From the NCBI GenBank assembly GCA_032719365.1, contig CM064871.1:25269566-25333565 (forward strand): DNA of 64,000 bases, read 5' to 3'. Positions 44,728 through 54,986 of this stretch are shown in pieces (the stretch's first letter is position 1; every line of letters begins with the position of its first letter). Source of the DNA: Prinsepia uniflora. Lineage: Eukaryota > Streptophyta > Magnoliopsida > Rosales > Rosaceae. Below the pieces are notes generated by a model. That model was not told the DNA's origin, did no database searches, and saw nothing but the letters and a program-made list of their open reading frames with translations. The position numbers and the translations under genes were made by a program.

Positions 44728-47263
44728 TGACAGGACCCGTCCAAACTGGACTTTGATAAACATGCCCGGTGCTGCTCCCGTCTGACAAGTCAACTGAAGT
44801 CCCGAAACTACCCTTCAACACATGTCAGACAAGGGATAACTACACTGATTTCTGCTCATGCCTCCGCCTCTCGATCAGCCCAGAATGTCGTGCCACAGCC
44901 TGGAAGGTCATCAAAACAGGAAAGGTGTGAGTGGATAAAAATAATATCATTTAAAAATACATTTATCAAAATACATCATTTACCCTCCAGTTTATCAAAC
45001 CATGCATGCATAGAATCAAACATATGAATCACCGGCTTCCAAGCCAAATCACATGAAAAGTATCAAATCCCGGCTCTCAAGCCAATATATGAATCATTTC
45101 ATAAAACCATTTTATCATAAAATAAGGCACATAACTCGGGAATTACACATCCGAGGGTCCTCTGGGATTTACACATCCAGAGTTATCATCCTGCTGGGAA
45201 TTACACATCCAGCCCTGCTGGGAATTACACATCCAGCCTCACTGGGAATTACACATCCGGTCCCTCCGGGAATTACACATCCGGAGTCCCTCCAGAAATT
45301 ACACATCCGGAGTCACTTCGGGAATTACACATCCGAAGTCTACCCAGGAATTACACATCTGGGGGCACTGAACATAAATACAAAATCAAAACCTTTATTT
45401 CAAAATCATCATTAAAACCATGTCAAAACCATTTATCACGGGGTCTCAAGCCCAAATCTCATTTCTCGTAAATCCGTAACATCATTAAATAATTCAATGC
45501 ACGTAAATCTGTAAAATCATATCTGAACATCATTCAATTCCCATAAAATCATCTTTAGCTCATAATCCAAGTCAAAACCAATCTCATATCTCGGGCCTTC
45601 GCCCAAAACAACAATTTCACAGTTTCTCAAAAAACGTGCCCAAAACACTGATTAAAATAATCATTAAATCCAGTAAATAATCATGCCAAATCATTGCAAT
45701 TCAAATCATGCCATAAATCATATAAAACATTTCACTAAGCATGCATATCAATTTATAAAACAAACGTCCACTCACACACTGTCCAAACCGCTCGCTTTCC
45801 GAGCTGTACGCGTTTCCTTAATTTCCGGTATTTTCCAGGAATCTCGAATCTTGTACAAAATCATTATTACAGGTTACTAATAACTCAATTAATATCATAT
45901 TAATTTCCCATAATTCTCCGGGAATTAATTACAAATTAAGAACGTAACATAAACCTTCGGACCCTCGAAACAATATCGAAACGGTGTTCGATCAATACGA
46001 AACCAACGTCAAAATGTTCGTTACATTGTATAGAACAAAAGTCATGTTGACCTCACCTCGGGAATCGTGCCCATGCGCCCTCACGCGCCGCCATGGGTGG
46101 ATGCGCGTGAAACCCACTCGCGTGCTACAGTGTTACCACCTTCACCCGTTTAACTGTAAACGGATCCCTGCGACCCACGACATGACCCGTTTAGTTCTCC
46201 ATCAATTCGACATCGTTTTCAACAATTCAAACGTCCATTTGCATCGAAATAGACTTAATTAAGGATTTGTAAACTCAATTACATGGAACCTTACCTCAAT
46301 CCATTCGATTTGAACTCGAATTTGAAGAACACCGAACATTGTTCATCCCTCAATCTCCATAAATTCTCATTGTTTTCTTTCAATTGATGCATCATGAAGC
46401 TTCATGGGATTCTATTAACCATATTTCCAACATCAATTGCATCGTTCCATATCTTCAACATCAATTGCATCGTTCCATATCTCCAATTCCTAAACTCAAG
46501 CTCGAAAAACCAAAGTCTTCCTCCTCTCTGTTCTAGCCCAAAACGACTCCAATTTCCTTCATTTTTAATCTGGTCATGGTCGAAATGATCCCAGAAGACT
46601 TAATTGAACCTCAATTTGAATCATCATGTCCAATAACTTTAATCTCGAATTTTGGACGATTTTGAGCTTCCACAGTTTGGGTTTTCAGATTTCAGGGTTA
46701 ATCCTCTAATTTCTTCTCATTTTCACTCTCGAATTCACTTATTTTCTCTCTGTTTTATTGCTCAATTGTACCTGTTTCTCAATTGGTTTTGGTTGCTGGT
46801 AAGAACGATCAAGCAAGGTCACGATCTTTATTTTTCAAACACACATACATGTTTTACAATTTAAACACACACACACATATATCCTATCCCATATTAGATT
46901 TCTATCACAGCCACTAATGGTCATCTGCATAGTGACATGTGTCACTCACAGACCTGCATGACTCACCAAAGCAGCCGACTCATCAAACCTTAGACCAACC
47001 AAAATTACCATGTTACCCTTACCTTCTAATTTACCAAAATACCCCTCACAATTCTAGACCCATAACTTTCACGTCCGAACTCCGATTGAAGCATGCCGCT
47101 TGTCTACGGATTCAACGTCTCAAGACCTATCCAACGGTACTTACGGAAAGTCCAAACAAGGTCCCGATCAAAAAGTCAAATTTTGCCCCCATAACCAAGG
47201 GCAAACTCGTCATTTCCTTCCAATTTTTCCAATTTTCCTTTTTTGAATTTCCGAGTCGTCACA
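44728..47263 (-). repeat. 3' LTR of the family B element
   Basis: 2,536 bp; plus-strand ends TGACAGGACCCGTCC and CCGAGTCGTCACA. It carries the AATTACACAT hairpin array and upstream-type conserved blocks shared with the LARD LTRs (GCCGCTTGTCTACGGATTC, AAAAGTCAA). Confidence 0.85.
45135..45363 (-). repeat. Nine-unit hairpin array with covarying stems (AATTACACAT array)
   Basis: Nine units of about 25 bp with constant loop GGAATTACACATCC-like core and variable closing stems. Stems are CTCGG/CCGAG (45135-45139, 45151-45155), CTCTGG/CCAGAG (45160-45165, 45177-45182), GCTGG/CCAGC twice, ACTGG/CCGGT with one G-T, CTCCGG/CCGGAG, one imperfect CTCCAG/CCGGAG, ACTTCGG/CCGAAGT (45315-45321, 45333-45339) and CCCAG/CTGGG (45343-45347, 45359-45363). 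The loop is nearly invariant while both arms change together. Confidence 0.85.
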
Positions 47264-47928
47264 ACCTTTCCCCCTTAAAGAATCCCGTCCTCGAAATTCG
47301 GATGTACCTCTCCACAACAAACATGGAGACTCAATTCACATACATATCAATACCTCGGGTTCCCACGTGAACCCTGACCCGTTATGTGCAACCACTACCA
47401 CTTTTTCCATCTTTCTCGGCTCGTCCGGAGCCCTCATGACTCATCCCGAGTCCTAAACCAACTTATGATCCTATTAAGTCCAAATCCAATTTCTCGACTC
47501 CTCTCGAGTCTGAATTCAACATTTACTATCAATGCCACCATTGGCATCTCCGGTCACCTAGCAAACACCACTAGGCGAACCACATCCTATTCAGGATCTC
47601 CCAACACACACTAAACCAATTCCGGACTCCCTCTGAGTCCCATTCGATATCCAAAATCCGGAGGTCACTCATCCGACCCCCTATCTTCGGGTCAATTTCA
47701 TCTTGGGCCTAACATGCCCATTCATATACCGTATCGTAAACAACCATCAGGACCAAAACAAGTTCGACACAACCAGAACATGGGATACAATGTTGGACCC
47801 CCAATCCAGGGTCATAGTCACTCCAGGGATTTCCTATACCCTCGTATCTCGTCTCATCACCAGGCTGCGCATAGGGCTCGTGTTTCAGAGGCATGGAAAA
47901 TTAGTAACCCAATGCTCTGATACCAATT
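47264..47928 (-). other. Short internal region of the family B element
   Basis: Begins with ACCTTTCCCCCTTAAAG, the complement of a purine tract, and ends at the primer site. Only 665 bp, no protein motif. Its size is far below the 3.3-3.5 kb of the LARD copies, so it is either a much reduced derivative or internally deleted. Confidence 0.7.
47914..47925 (-). promoter_or_regulatory. Primer binding site (initiator tRNA-Met)
   Basis: GCTCTGATACCA on the plus strand, complement of TGGTATCAGAGC, three bases from the LTR start TGACAGGACTCGTCC at 47929. Confidence 0.9.
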
Positions 47929-48000
47929 TGACAGGACTCGTCCCAACTGGACTTTGATAACCGTGCCCAGTCCTGCTCCCTTCTAACAAGTCAACTAGAC

Positions 48001-48700
48001 TTTGAGGCTCTCTGTCGTGCTAAGTTCAAGTTCCCTAGTCTCCAAAAGATCATTGAAAGCAGGAAATAGTATGCTTAATTTTTCGTCATTTCCAAGTTTG
48101 TTGTCATTTTCAAGTTTTTTTTCTTTTTGTGAACATCTGATTTTATGATTTGCAATCTATAAGTCAGTATCCATCGTCCAATTTTTATGTGTCAATTTGT
48201 GTTTTTTGTGTTGTGCTATTTAAAACTCGGTACCCAAGATCCAATTTTTGTGTGTAAATTCTTTACTGGTTTGGGATTGCTAAATGATTTTTGCGTCATT
48301 AGGATTATAATCTCAATTGTGCCAAAGTTTTGTTACTTATGAGAAATATTGCAACGTCATATTAGTTAAATAGTTTGGTTTAGTTCTTTCTGATTGATTC
48401 TGTTTATTCAATTAGATGTTTTCATGTTAGCTTGAAGATTTTCCAATGTGTTACTTTGCAAGGGCTTTACCAAGTTCAGCATAGCTGATTATGTCAGGTT
48501 GAAGTCAGAGAAACGTATTGTTCTGGACGGTGTGAATGCTAAGGTATGTGAACTTGTAAGTCTTTAGTTTGTGTTCTACTTTATTGATTCATGATTCTTA
48601 TTTTCCAATTGTCATCATAGTCCTAATGGATTTCATGAATCATTGCAACTCAAGGGATGCCATGGATCGCTCGCATTACGTCGTCCTGGGGAAGCATTCA
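48001..48700 (+). pseudogene. RPL10: Large ribosomal subunit protein uL16 (RPL10) fragment with intron-like gaps
   Basis: Three plus-strand blocks read as successive parts of plant uL16: EALCRAKFKFPSLQKIIESRK (48004-48066, given here to show the fit), then GFTKFSIADYVRLKSE (from 48463, ending VNAK at 48543), then GCHGSLALRRPGEAF (48655-48699). The gaps look like introns: AG before 48463 and a clean GTATGTG donor after 48543. The tryptophan codon expected after SRK is TAG, a nonsense change, and several conserved residues differ. The N-terminal half is missing at the LTR remnant (47994) and the C-terminus at the LTR at 48701. uL16 is an essential 60S subunit protein; this copy is a dead duplicate that kept introns, so it arose from DNA, not from mRNA. 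Confidence 0.8.
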
Positions 48701-49903
48701 TGACAGGACCTATCCCGAATACACTTTGGTAATCGTGCAGGTCATGCTCCCGTCTGACACGAAACAACAAAACAATGCCAAACAAGGGATAAAAAAAACC
48801 AACATAACTGTTATTTAAACTAGTCCAACCAGTCAACAGTAATTAGAGAGCAGTCACGACTATACAATAAGTTACAAAAAACCTACTCTGTAAGATATCG
48901 AGTAAGCAGCAGTAGATAGAATATGCCTCTCTCTTTGGACTACCCCCAACGCCTATGCAACCAGTTTGGAGGGTCAGTAAAACATCAAAAGTGTGAGTGG
49001 AAAAAATAAACAGTTGGAAAATTAAGTTTCGAAATCATTATTTTGCTCTCCGTTTTATAAAGCATGCATGCATAGTCAGTTAAACCACAAGTAAAACAGT
49101 ATATATGAAAACTTCTCGACACAAGTAATTGTTAAAAAAACATTCGTGACCCATTCTCGTATCCAGCCTCAATCTCATACCATAACTTGTCACGAAATTC
49201 GTGCAAAGCTCTAGGACTGCTCACGTCCGAGCACATCGTCGAAATCGACCCTTCGACCGATGTCATACATAAGCACTCCAAAGACCGAGCCTTCCACGGC
49301 TACTCGTCAACATGCAGTGCATCGTGACCTCTCCGGAGGAGGGGGGAGACACGTCGCATTCCAGAGGCAAGCAACAATACTATACACACAATCTCAATAA
49401 GCACAAAGAATGGCCACAATGAAAACAGTGGAACTCATTTCATAAACGGTTGTATTTTCAAATCAAATCAGTTATTTGCATAGTGTCTCAACCCAAAACC
49501 TGGTTCCCACAAATATCATAAAAACAGTGTCCAGTATGACCAAATCATTACATAAAATTTTGTGCAATTCATCATTCAACATAATATGAAAACTTTGTAT
49601 TTTAAACCATGCTCATAAGATCATTTAAAACGTTTATGCATTCATCATTTTATAAGTCAAAGTCCACTTACACTCGGTTCAAGCTGCTAACTCAACCTTG
49701 AGCTGGATGTCCCTCGGAAGTCTCAGGATCATTTTTGCTTGTCAAACAAAACGAGTAATGGTCACTAGACTTGTACAATACCTCAGGATGGAAAACTCTA
49801 AATATTTGAATAGTAAATGAAACCTGAACACGCAACTCGAGGCTAAAAACTGTCTAAAAATTACCCAAACGACCTCTGATCGACCTGAAACCACCACCAT
49901 TGG
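48701..49903 (-). mobile_element. Family B LTR fragment
   Basis: Starts TGACAGGACCTATCCC directly after the uL16 codon for phenylalanine and shows the usual GCTCCCGTCTGACACG phrase. It is interrupted at 49903 by the next LTR start, and its other end is not found. Confidence 0.75.
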
Positions 49904-50817
49904 TGATAGGACTCGTCACAACTGGACTCTAATAACCATGCCTGGTCCTGCTTCTGTCTAACAAGTCAATTGAAGTTCCGAAAACTCCCTCAGCACCTAC
50001 AAGACAAGGGATGACTGTACTGATTTCTGCTCATACCTCCACCTCTCGATCAGCCCCGAACTTCGTGCCACGACTTGGAGGGTCATAAAAAACATAAAAG
50101 GTGTGAGTGGAAAAAATAACATCATTTGAAAATACATTTCAAAACGAATCGTTTTACCCTCCAGATATAAAATATGCATTCATAGAATAAAACATATGAA
50201 CAACCAGATTTAAATCATATCGTATCACAAGCTGTGGGACCCACAATAAACTCGTGGCCTACATTTACTGAAATCTATTTCCATGAATCATTATAAAACA
50301 TCTGAATGCATTCCAACTTCCAAATTTACATTACTCGAATTTTCGGGGCGTCGTAACCTACTCCCCCTTAAGGAATTTTGTCCCCGAAATTTGAATGTTT
50401 CCTCTCAACAACCAAACATAGAAAGCAGCTTACAACACAAGTGTATAATACATAACATTTCCAAAATATCGAGAAAACATGTAACATCACAATCATTCTG
50501 AACCACTCTTTGGTGCTTTGTATGCTTCCTGTTGGGCAAGGGCAAATACTCGAGCATGTGGACCTGAAGCCCGACCACGTCCTCGCAGTCCACTTTTATT
50601 TTTGTCAGCTCCTCTCTCACTTGTGGTCTCAGAAGTCGAGGCTATCTTCGAACCCTGCTCTGCAGTACCGCCACTCGTACCACCACTACTTGGTCGGTAC
50701 GAACAATTTCTCTTGATATGCGCAACCTCTTCCCAAAAATAACATGCACCCGTGCCAAACTGTGCAAACCGATTATTATGCTTACCAGTTAACGGAACTG
50801 AAGTGTTTCGACCCATC
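49904..50817 (-). mobile_element. Reduced LTR element with gag fragment next to its 3' LTR
   Basis: A short LTR (49904 to about 50356, TGATAGGACTCGTC to GGGGCGTCGTAACC) is followed by the complement of a purine tract (CTCCCCCTTAAGG) and a gag-like minus-strand frame. Gag thus sits next to the 3' LTR with no pol between. The element's 5' side is cut by the solo LTR at 50818. The LTR is far shorter than other family B LTRs, presumably by internal deletion. Confidence 0.65.
50493..50816 (-). pseudogene. gag: Gag C-terminal fragment with degenerate zinc knuckle
   Basis: The minus-strand frame of 107 codons contains FGTGACYFWEEVAHIKRNC, which aligns to the gag CCHC knuckle (C-x2-C-x4-H-x4-C) with the second cysteine replaced by tryptophan. 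After it come glycine/serine-rich residues and RGRGRASGPHARVFALAQQE, a pattern found in Ty3/Gypsy chromovirus gags between the knuckle and protease. It ends at a stop 130 bp before the purine tract. The start is inside a longer lost frame. Confidence 0.7.
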
Positions 50818-50995
50818 TGTAACGACCCGTCCCAGAAATTAGGGTTAAGACAGTGATTAAGTTGGGATTAGTGAGTTAATTGGTGTTTAGTTGGTTACTT
50901 TTGGTCGGTTAGCGTAGCATGACGATTTTGCCCCAGGTTTGGGCCACTAGTTGACTTTTAGTTCGAACGGTCAATTGGGTATTGACCCATGATTG

Positions 50996-51015
50996 TGACG
51001 TAGTTTGGGACGTCA
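50996..51015 (+). promoter_or_regulatory. Paired ACGT motif (as-1-like) in LTR U3
   Basis: TGACGTAGTTTGGGACGTCA, two ACGT cores 11 bases apart, about 180 bp inside the LTR start. TGACG pairs are bound by plant TGA/bZIP factors in as-1 elements. The same site recurs, more or less decayed, near 5573, 11950, 16612, 23000, 32120 and 63816 in other LTR copies. Confidence 0.55.
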
Positions 51016-52973
51016 CGAGTCCGTAGACAGGTGGTACGCCCGATTCCGACATCCGAGGAGAAAGTTATGATGTTCGGAAGGTTGGAGGCAATACCGTAAT
51101 TTAGCTAAAAGAGGGGGAAAAGTTGACTTTTCGTACGATCGGGTTTTGACACATTGACCTAGGACCGTTAGGTAGATCTTGTCGTCCTGAGTTTGATGAC
51201 ATGCGACACGTATTCATCGGAGTTGGGATGTGTGCGTTACGGGTCTGGAAAGGTAGTGGCAAAATGGTAATTTGGACTTAAAAGGAAGGGCAGTTTGGTC
51301 TTTTGCACTTTGGGCTTGGTGCAGCCGGATTTGGACAAGTGTCCAGGGCAGAGAGGAGATTTTTGTGTGAGGCTTGAGGGGATGGTGACACGTGGGGCTT
51401 GGCTAGAGGGTTCTAGTGAGTGCACGGGTGTTTCAAAATAGTGCAGGTGTGTGTGTGTGTGTGCCCGTGTTTGTGTTCGAACCAGAGAGAAACAGAGACT
51501 GAGAGATTGGGAGAATTGATCGGTGACTGTGTGTGTGTTTGTACGAATTGGTGAGTGTGTAAGTGACTAAGGGAAGCTGAGAGTGTGAGGATTGAGTGGT
51601 GAGGACTGCTCGTGAAAGGGAACTGGTGTGAGAAGAGGGAGAGTTCACGGGAAAAACAGAGAGAACAGAGAGGAGTTTGGGTGGTGGTGTGGCCGTTTGC
51701 TGATCGTTTGGGCTCGACAGGGGGCGAGGACGTCTCTGTGGACTCCAGGGAGTGCGGCGGTGAGCACGGCGACTATCGACGACAGGTAATTTCTTCTTCC
51801 CGTTCTTTTGCTTTGTTTTGGCTGTGAACTTCAAACCAAAATTCGTGGCTTTTGGGGTTGAGTCGATGGTTTTGGTGAGTTGGGTGAGACTCATGGAGGT
51901 CCTAGGAAACGTCTAGTGTTGCCACCGTGACGGGGGAGGACGTAGGTGGTCGGATCGTGAAATAGGGGACAGTTTGGGTTTTGGCTTCGAGCTTGAGTCG
52001 ACGGGTTAGGGATGGTGTCGTGGTGTTTGAGTGAGGGGGATAGGTTCCTTAGCATTGGACGAAGAAGAGGGTGAGGAAAGGGAGGAAAATGGAGACGGGA
52101 TGGCGGTGAACCGAGAACGCCGGTTCAGACCGGTTCATGCGAGGTAGACGACGGTGAACAGTACCCTGTGTGCAGGCGCGTGAGGCCACGCGCAGCCACT
52201 TTTGGGCCGCACGTAGGGGTGCGTGCGGCGGTGTTTGGGAAAACGGTCAACATAGTTTTTGGTCCAGGAGTTATAACGAATCCATTGGAATTGGTTTCGG
52301 GTTAATCGGATGTCGTTTGAGCTTAGTTCCCCGAGGTTGAAGGTTTAGTGTTCCGGTTCGTTACGTGTAGGACCCGGGGAGTTTTGGGGAAAATTAGGTG
52401 GACCTTCGTAGATGTGTTATTAATGTACTTTGGTGCTTGTTGACAGGATCGGGATTTCCCGAGTAAGCTGAGGAACGTATAGGACGTACGGGGCGCGAAT
52501 GTCGTGCCGGTATCTGTCAGTGGACCCCTTCTCTAAACTCTAGTATGCGTAACTATTTTTCATACTTGTTTTATGGTTTTACATGTGATTTCATGATTGT
52601 TAAATGCGTGGTGTTGGTTTTCTATAATTGCACGTTTTTCAAGAAAATAACGTATTTGGCACGTTTTACGATAAAATGCTGATTTCTGCTTATGATGTTA
52701 TAGTTTTGGGATTTCAAATGATAAATGGTTTTTAATGATTATACATGGCTTTGAGACATGATTTGATGATTAAAGTTTTCATTTTTAGAATCGAATTTTG
52801 GTAAACGAGATTTGGTTTTAAAGTTGAAACGTGGGCTTTCTGGATTTGGGTTCGGAATGACGGTTCTGGACGCCGAAAGGGCATCGGACCGGTGATTTCG
52901 GATTCGAGTTTGGATGTGGATTTGGATTTGGTTTTCAAATGGGTTTGGATTGGATTTGCTGGATCTGGTTATT

Positions 52974-53155
52974 GGGTTTAAAGACCCGGATATTGTGATT
53001 GACGGGGGACGGGCCCGGATTGGGTTTAAAGACCCGGATTGAGTTTAAAGACTCGGGAGTTTAAAGACTTGGATATATTGATTTTCCCCCGTAGGCCTGT
53101 TGAGTTTAAAGACTTGGATATTATTGAGGCCTGGATTGAGTTTAAAGACTCGGAT
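52974..53155 (+). repeat. GGGTTTAAAGACCC-type short hairpin repeat
   Basis: Units GGGTTTAAAGACCC (52974-52987, 53022-53035) and GAGTTTAAAGACTC (53041-53054) keep a 4-bp stem by paired change; later units have GAGT/ACTT. Equivalent arrays lie at about 18650-18880 and 34040-34230 in the other plus-strand LTRs. Confidence 0.6.
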
Positions 53156-53735
53156 AGATCCAGCATGTTTGATCGGATAATGATGGCGTGATATTTATGT
53201 TTTGTGATACGGTTTTATGATGTTTATGATATGATTTCTATAACTTTTTTTATAATGTTCTGCAATTGTTTTTATGACGATCTTTATGTGCATTATAACT
53301 ATTTTTGATAACTGGGTTATGCATGTGATTTCAAAACGGAGGGCTAAAACCCTGGTTTTATTATGAAATGGTTTTCGGAAAGTATTTTATTATTTATGGT
53401 CCACTCACACCTTCTGTTTTAAGTTGCCCTCCAGGTCGTGGAGCTAGCGCGAGGTTGTGACGTCAAGGCAGCGTCGGAGGCATAGAATTTTCGAGAGTGA
53501 CCCCTGAGTGCTTAAACTTTTCCGTTGTGCGTGTACCTTGTTTATCGGATTTCTTTCCTTTGTTTTTGGTACTATGCTCTGTAAAACTTAACTTCGGAAT
53601 GTTTAAAGTTTCTCTTGCGTCTGACTGTGTATTTTGGTGGTTTTTTCGTGAGTTTATTTCGGTTTAGTGTTGGGGTGTCAGACGGAAGCAGGATTTACCT
53701 CGGTTTTCGGGGTGAAACCGGGGTGGGTCCTGACA

Positions 53736-54442
53736 CATCCCATCGGGATTAACGCGGGATGTGCAATGCTCCCGTCTGACACGAAGTGTCAGACAAGGGA
53801 TAACCCGAAACCTCCGCCCGAACGGAGCTTCTAGAGTGCGCCAAGATCCGGTGGAGGAGTGTAATGTCTCGATCTCTGCTACAGTCTGTATCCGTGATCA
53901 ACCTGAAGGGCATTAAAACCATTCAAAGCTGTGAGTGGACGAAAAGAAATAAGTTCATAAAAACACATTTCATAAAGACATTTATGCCCGTCACTAAAAT
54001 GCATGCATGCATTCGAAAACCATTTACCAAACCATTTATTTAAATAACCATTATTAGGGTCTAAGCCCCAAATTCCGTAAATCCAAGTCATACGGGCCCC
54101 TGCCCAAATCCATTTACACAAATCCATAACATATCGACCATATGTGGGAACTCAGTCCAAAACCATAAATTCGAGTATGTGGGTCATCACTCAAATCCAT
54201 AAAACACATAAATACCATTTCTGAAATCCAATTACCATTTCATAAATCCAATAAACCATGTTTACCAAATATCATATATCCAATCCCGTCACTGTTTCCA
54301 AAGCTACGTGCGTGCTACCTGGGGTCCCAAATCCCAAGTATCCCTAGGGTCCACCCGGGTCAATGTCCGCAGATCAATGACCCTCCCTGGGGTTATAATC
54401 CATAAATGTCTTCTTGAGAGTAAGGTACCCCACGGGGGCGAC
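53736..54442 (-). mobile_element. LARD-family LTR fragment, outermost of three stacked copies
   Basis: Minus-orientation LTR beginning CATCCCATCGGGATT (the initial TGACA is shared with the end of the solo LTR) and containing the GCTCCCGTCTGACACG and CCATGTTTACC phrases. It stops at GGGGGCGAC, where another LTR begins. Its remainder must lie beyond the window or be lost. Confidence 0.75.
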
Positions 54443-54986
54443 TGTCAGGACCCGTCCCAAATCCCCCCAGGATTAACGCGGAACGCGCCTGATCCCGTCT
54501 GACACGAAGTATCAGACAAGGGAAAATTCAGACTTTAGCCCACTCGGGGATTCAAAGAGCGCCAGGATCCGGAGGAGGAGTGTGATGTCTCGGTCTTTGC
54601 TATAGCCCGCATCCGCGATCAACCTAAAGGGCATTCAAAACATTAAATGCTGTGAGTGGACGAAACAAAGAATTTATAAAACATTTTCACAAAAACAAGA
54701 TATCTATGCCCTTCAATAAAAACCATGAATGCATTCGAAAATCATTTATAAAACCATTAGGGCCTTGGCCCAAAATCGTAAATGAAACCAATCATACGGG
54801 CCACTGTCCAAATCCAAATCCATGTGGGACTTAGCCCAAAACTAGTATATATATCATATAACATATAACCAATCCTGTCACGGTTTCCAAAGCTACGGGC
54901 GTACTACTCGGGGTCTCAAATCCCAAGTCTCCCCACGGTCCACCCAGGTCAATGTCCGCAGATCAATGACCCTCCCTGGGGGTTAT
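54443..54986 (-). mobile_element. LARD-family LTR fragment, middle of three stacked copies
   Basis: Starts TGTCAGGACCCGTCCC, preceded by GCGAC, and stops after CCCTGGGGGTTAT, where the next LTR starts. Confidence 0.75.

Larger units (their letters stand above)
44728..47994 (-). mobile_element. Family B LTR retrotransposon, very short internal region, 5' LTR truncated
   Basis: A complete 3' LTR (44728-47263), purine tract complement at 47264, only about 665 bp of internal DNA, a primer site (47914-47925) and the first ~65 bp of the 5' LTR (47929-47994). All signals are on the minus strand. The 5' LTR stops abruptly at the uL16 pseudogene. It lies against the LINE at 44727 (flank TTCCA). No coding capacity. 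Confidence 0.85.
50818..53735 (+). mobile_element. Solo LTR (LARD family)
   Basis: A 2,918-bp plus-orientation LTR from TGTAACGACCCGTCCC to GTGGGTCCTGACA with no primer site after it. The left flank is CCATC and the right flank CATCC, not a convincing duplication. It interrupts a gag frame on the left but abuts another minus-strand LTR on the right, so one flank has been rearranged. Open frames within it (for example 51433-51894 minus) are not conserved in other copies. Confidence 0.8.

Noticed and set aside
45135..45363. CRISPR-like or satellite array
   Set aside because: Only nine units of 25 bp, confined to an LTR, with no spacers and covarying arms.
51433..51894. 153-codon minus-strand open frame
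   Set aside because: Proline/serine/threonine-rich, inside an LTR, antisense to it, and not open in the other LTR copies.
50818..53735. DNA transposon with 15-bp terminal inverted repeats
   Set aside because: The same unit occurs as paired LTRs with primer site and purine tract at 16438-23312 and 54987-64000, so it is a solo LTR.
50813..53744. CCATC as target duplication of the solo LTR at 50818
   Set aside because: The right-hand CCATC starts four bases away from the LTR end and lies in a phrase that belongs to the neighbouring LTR.
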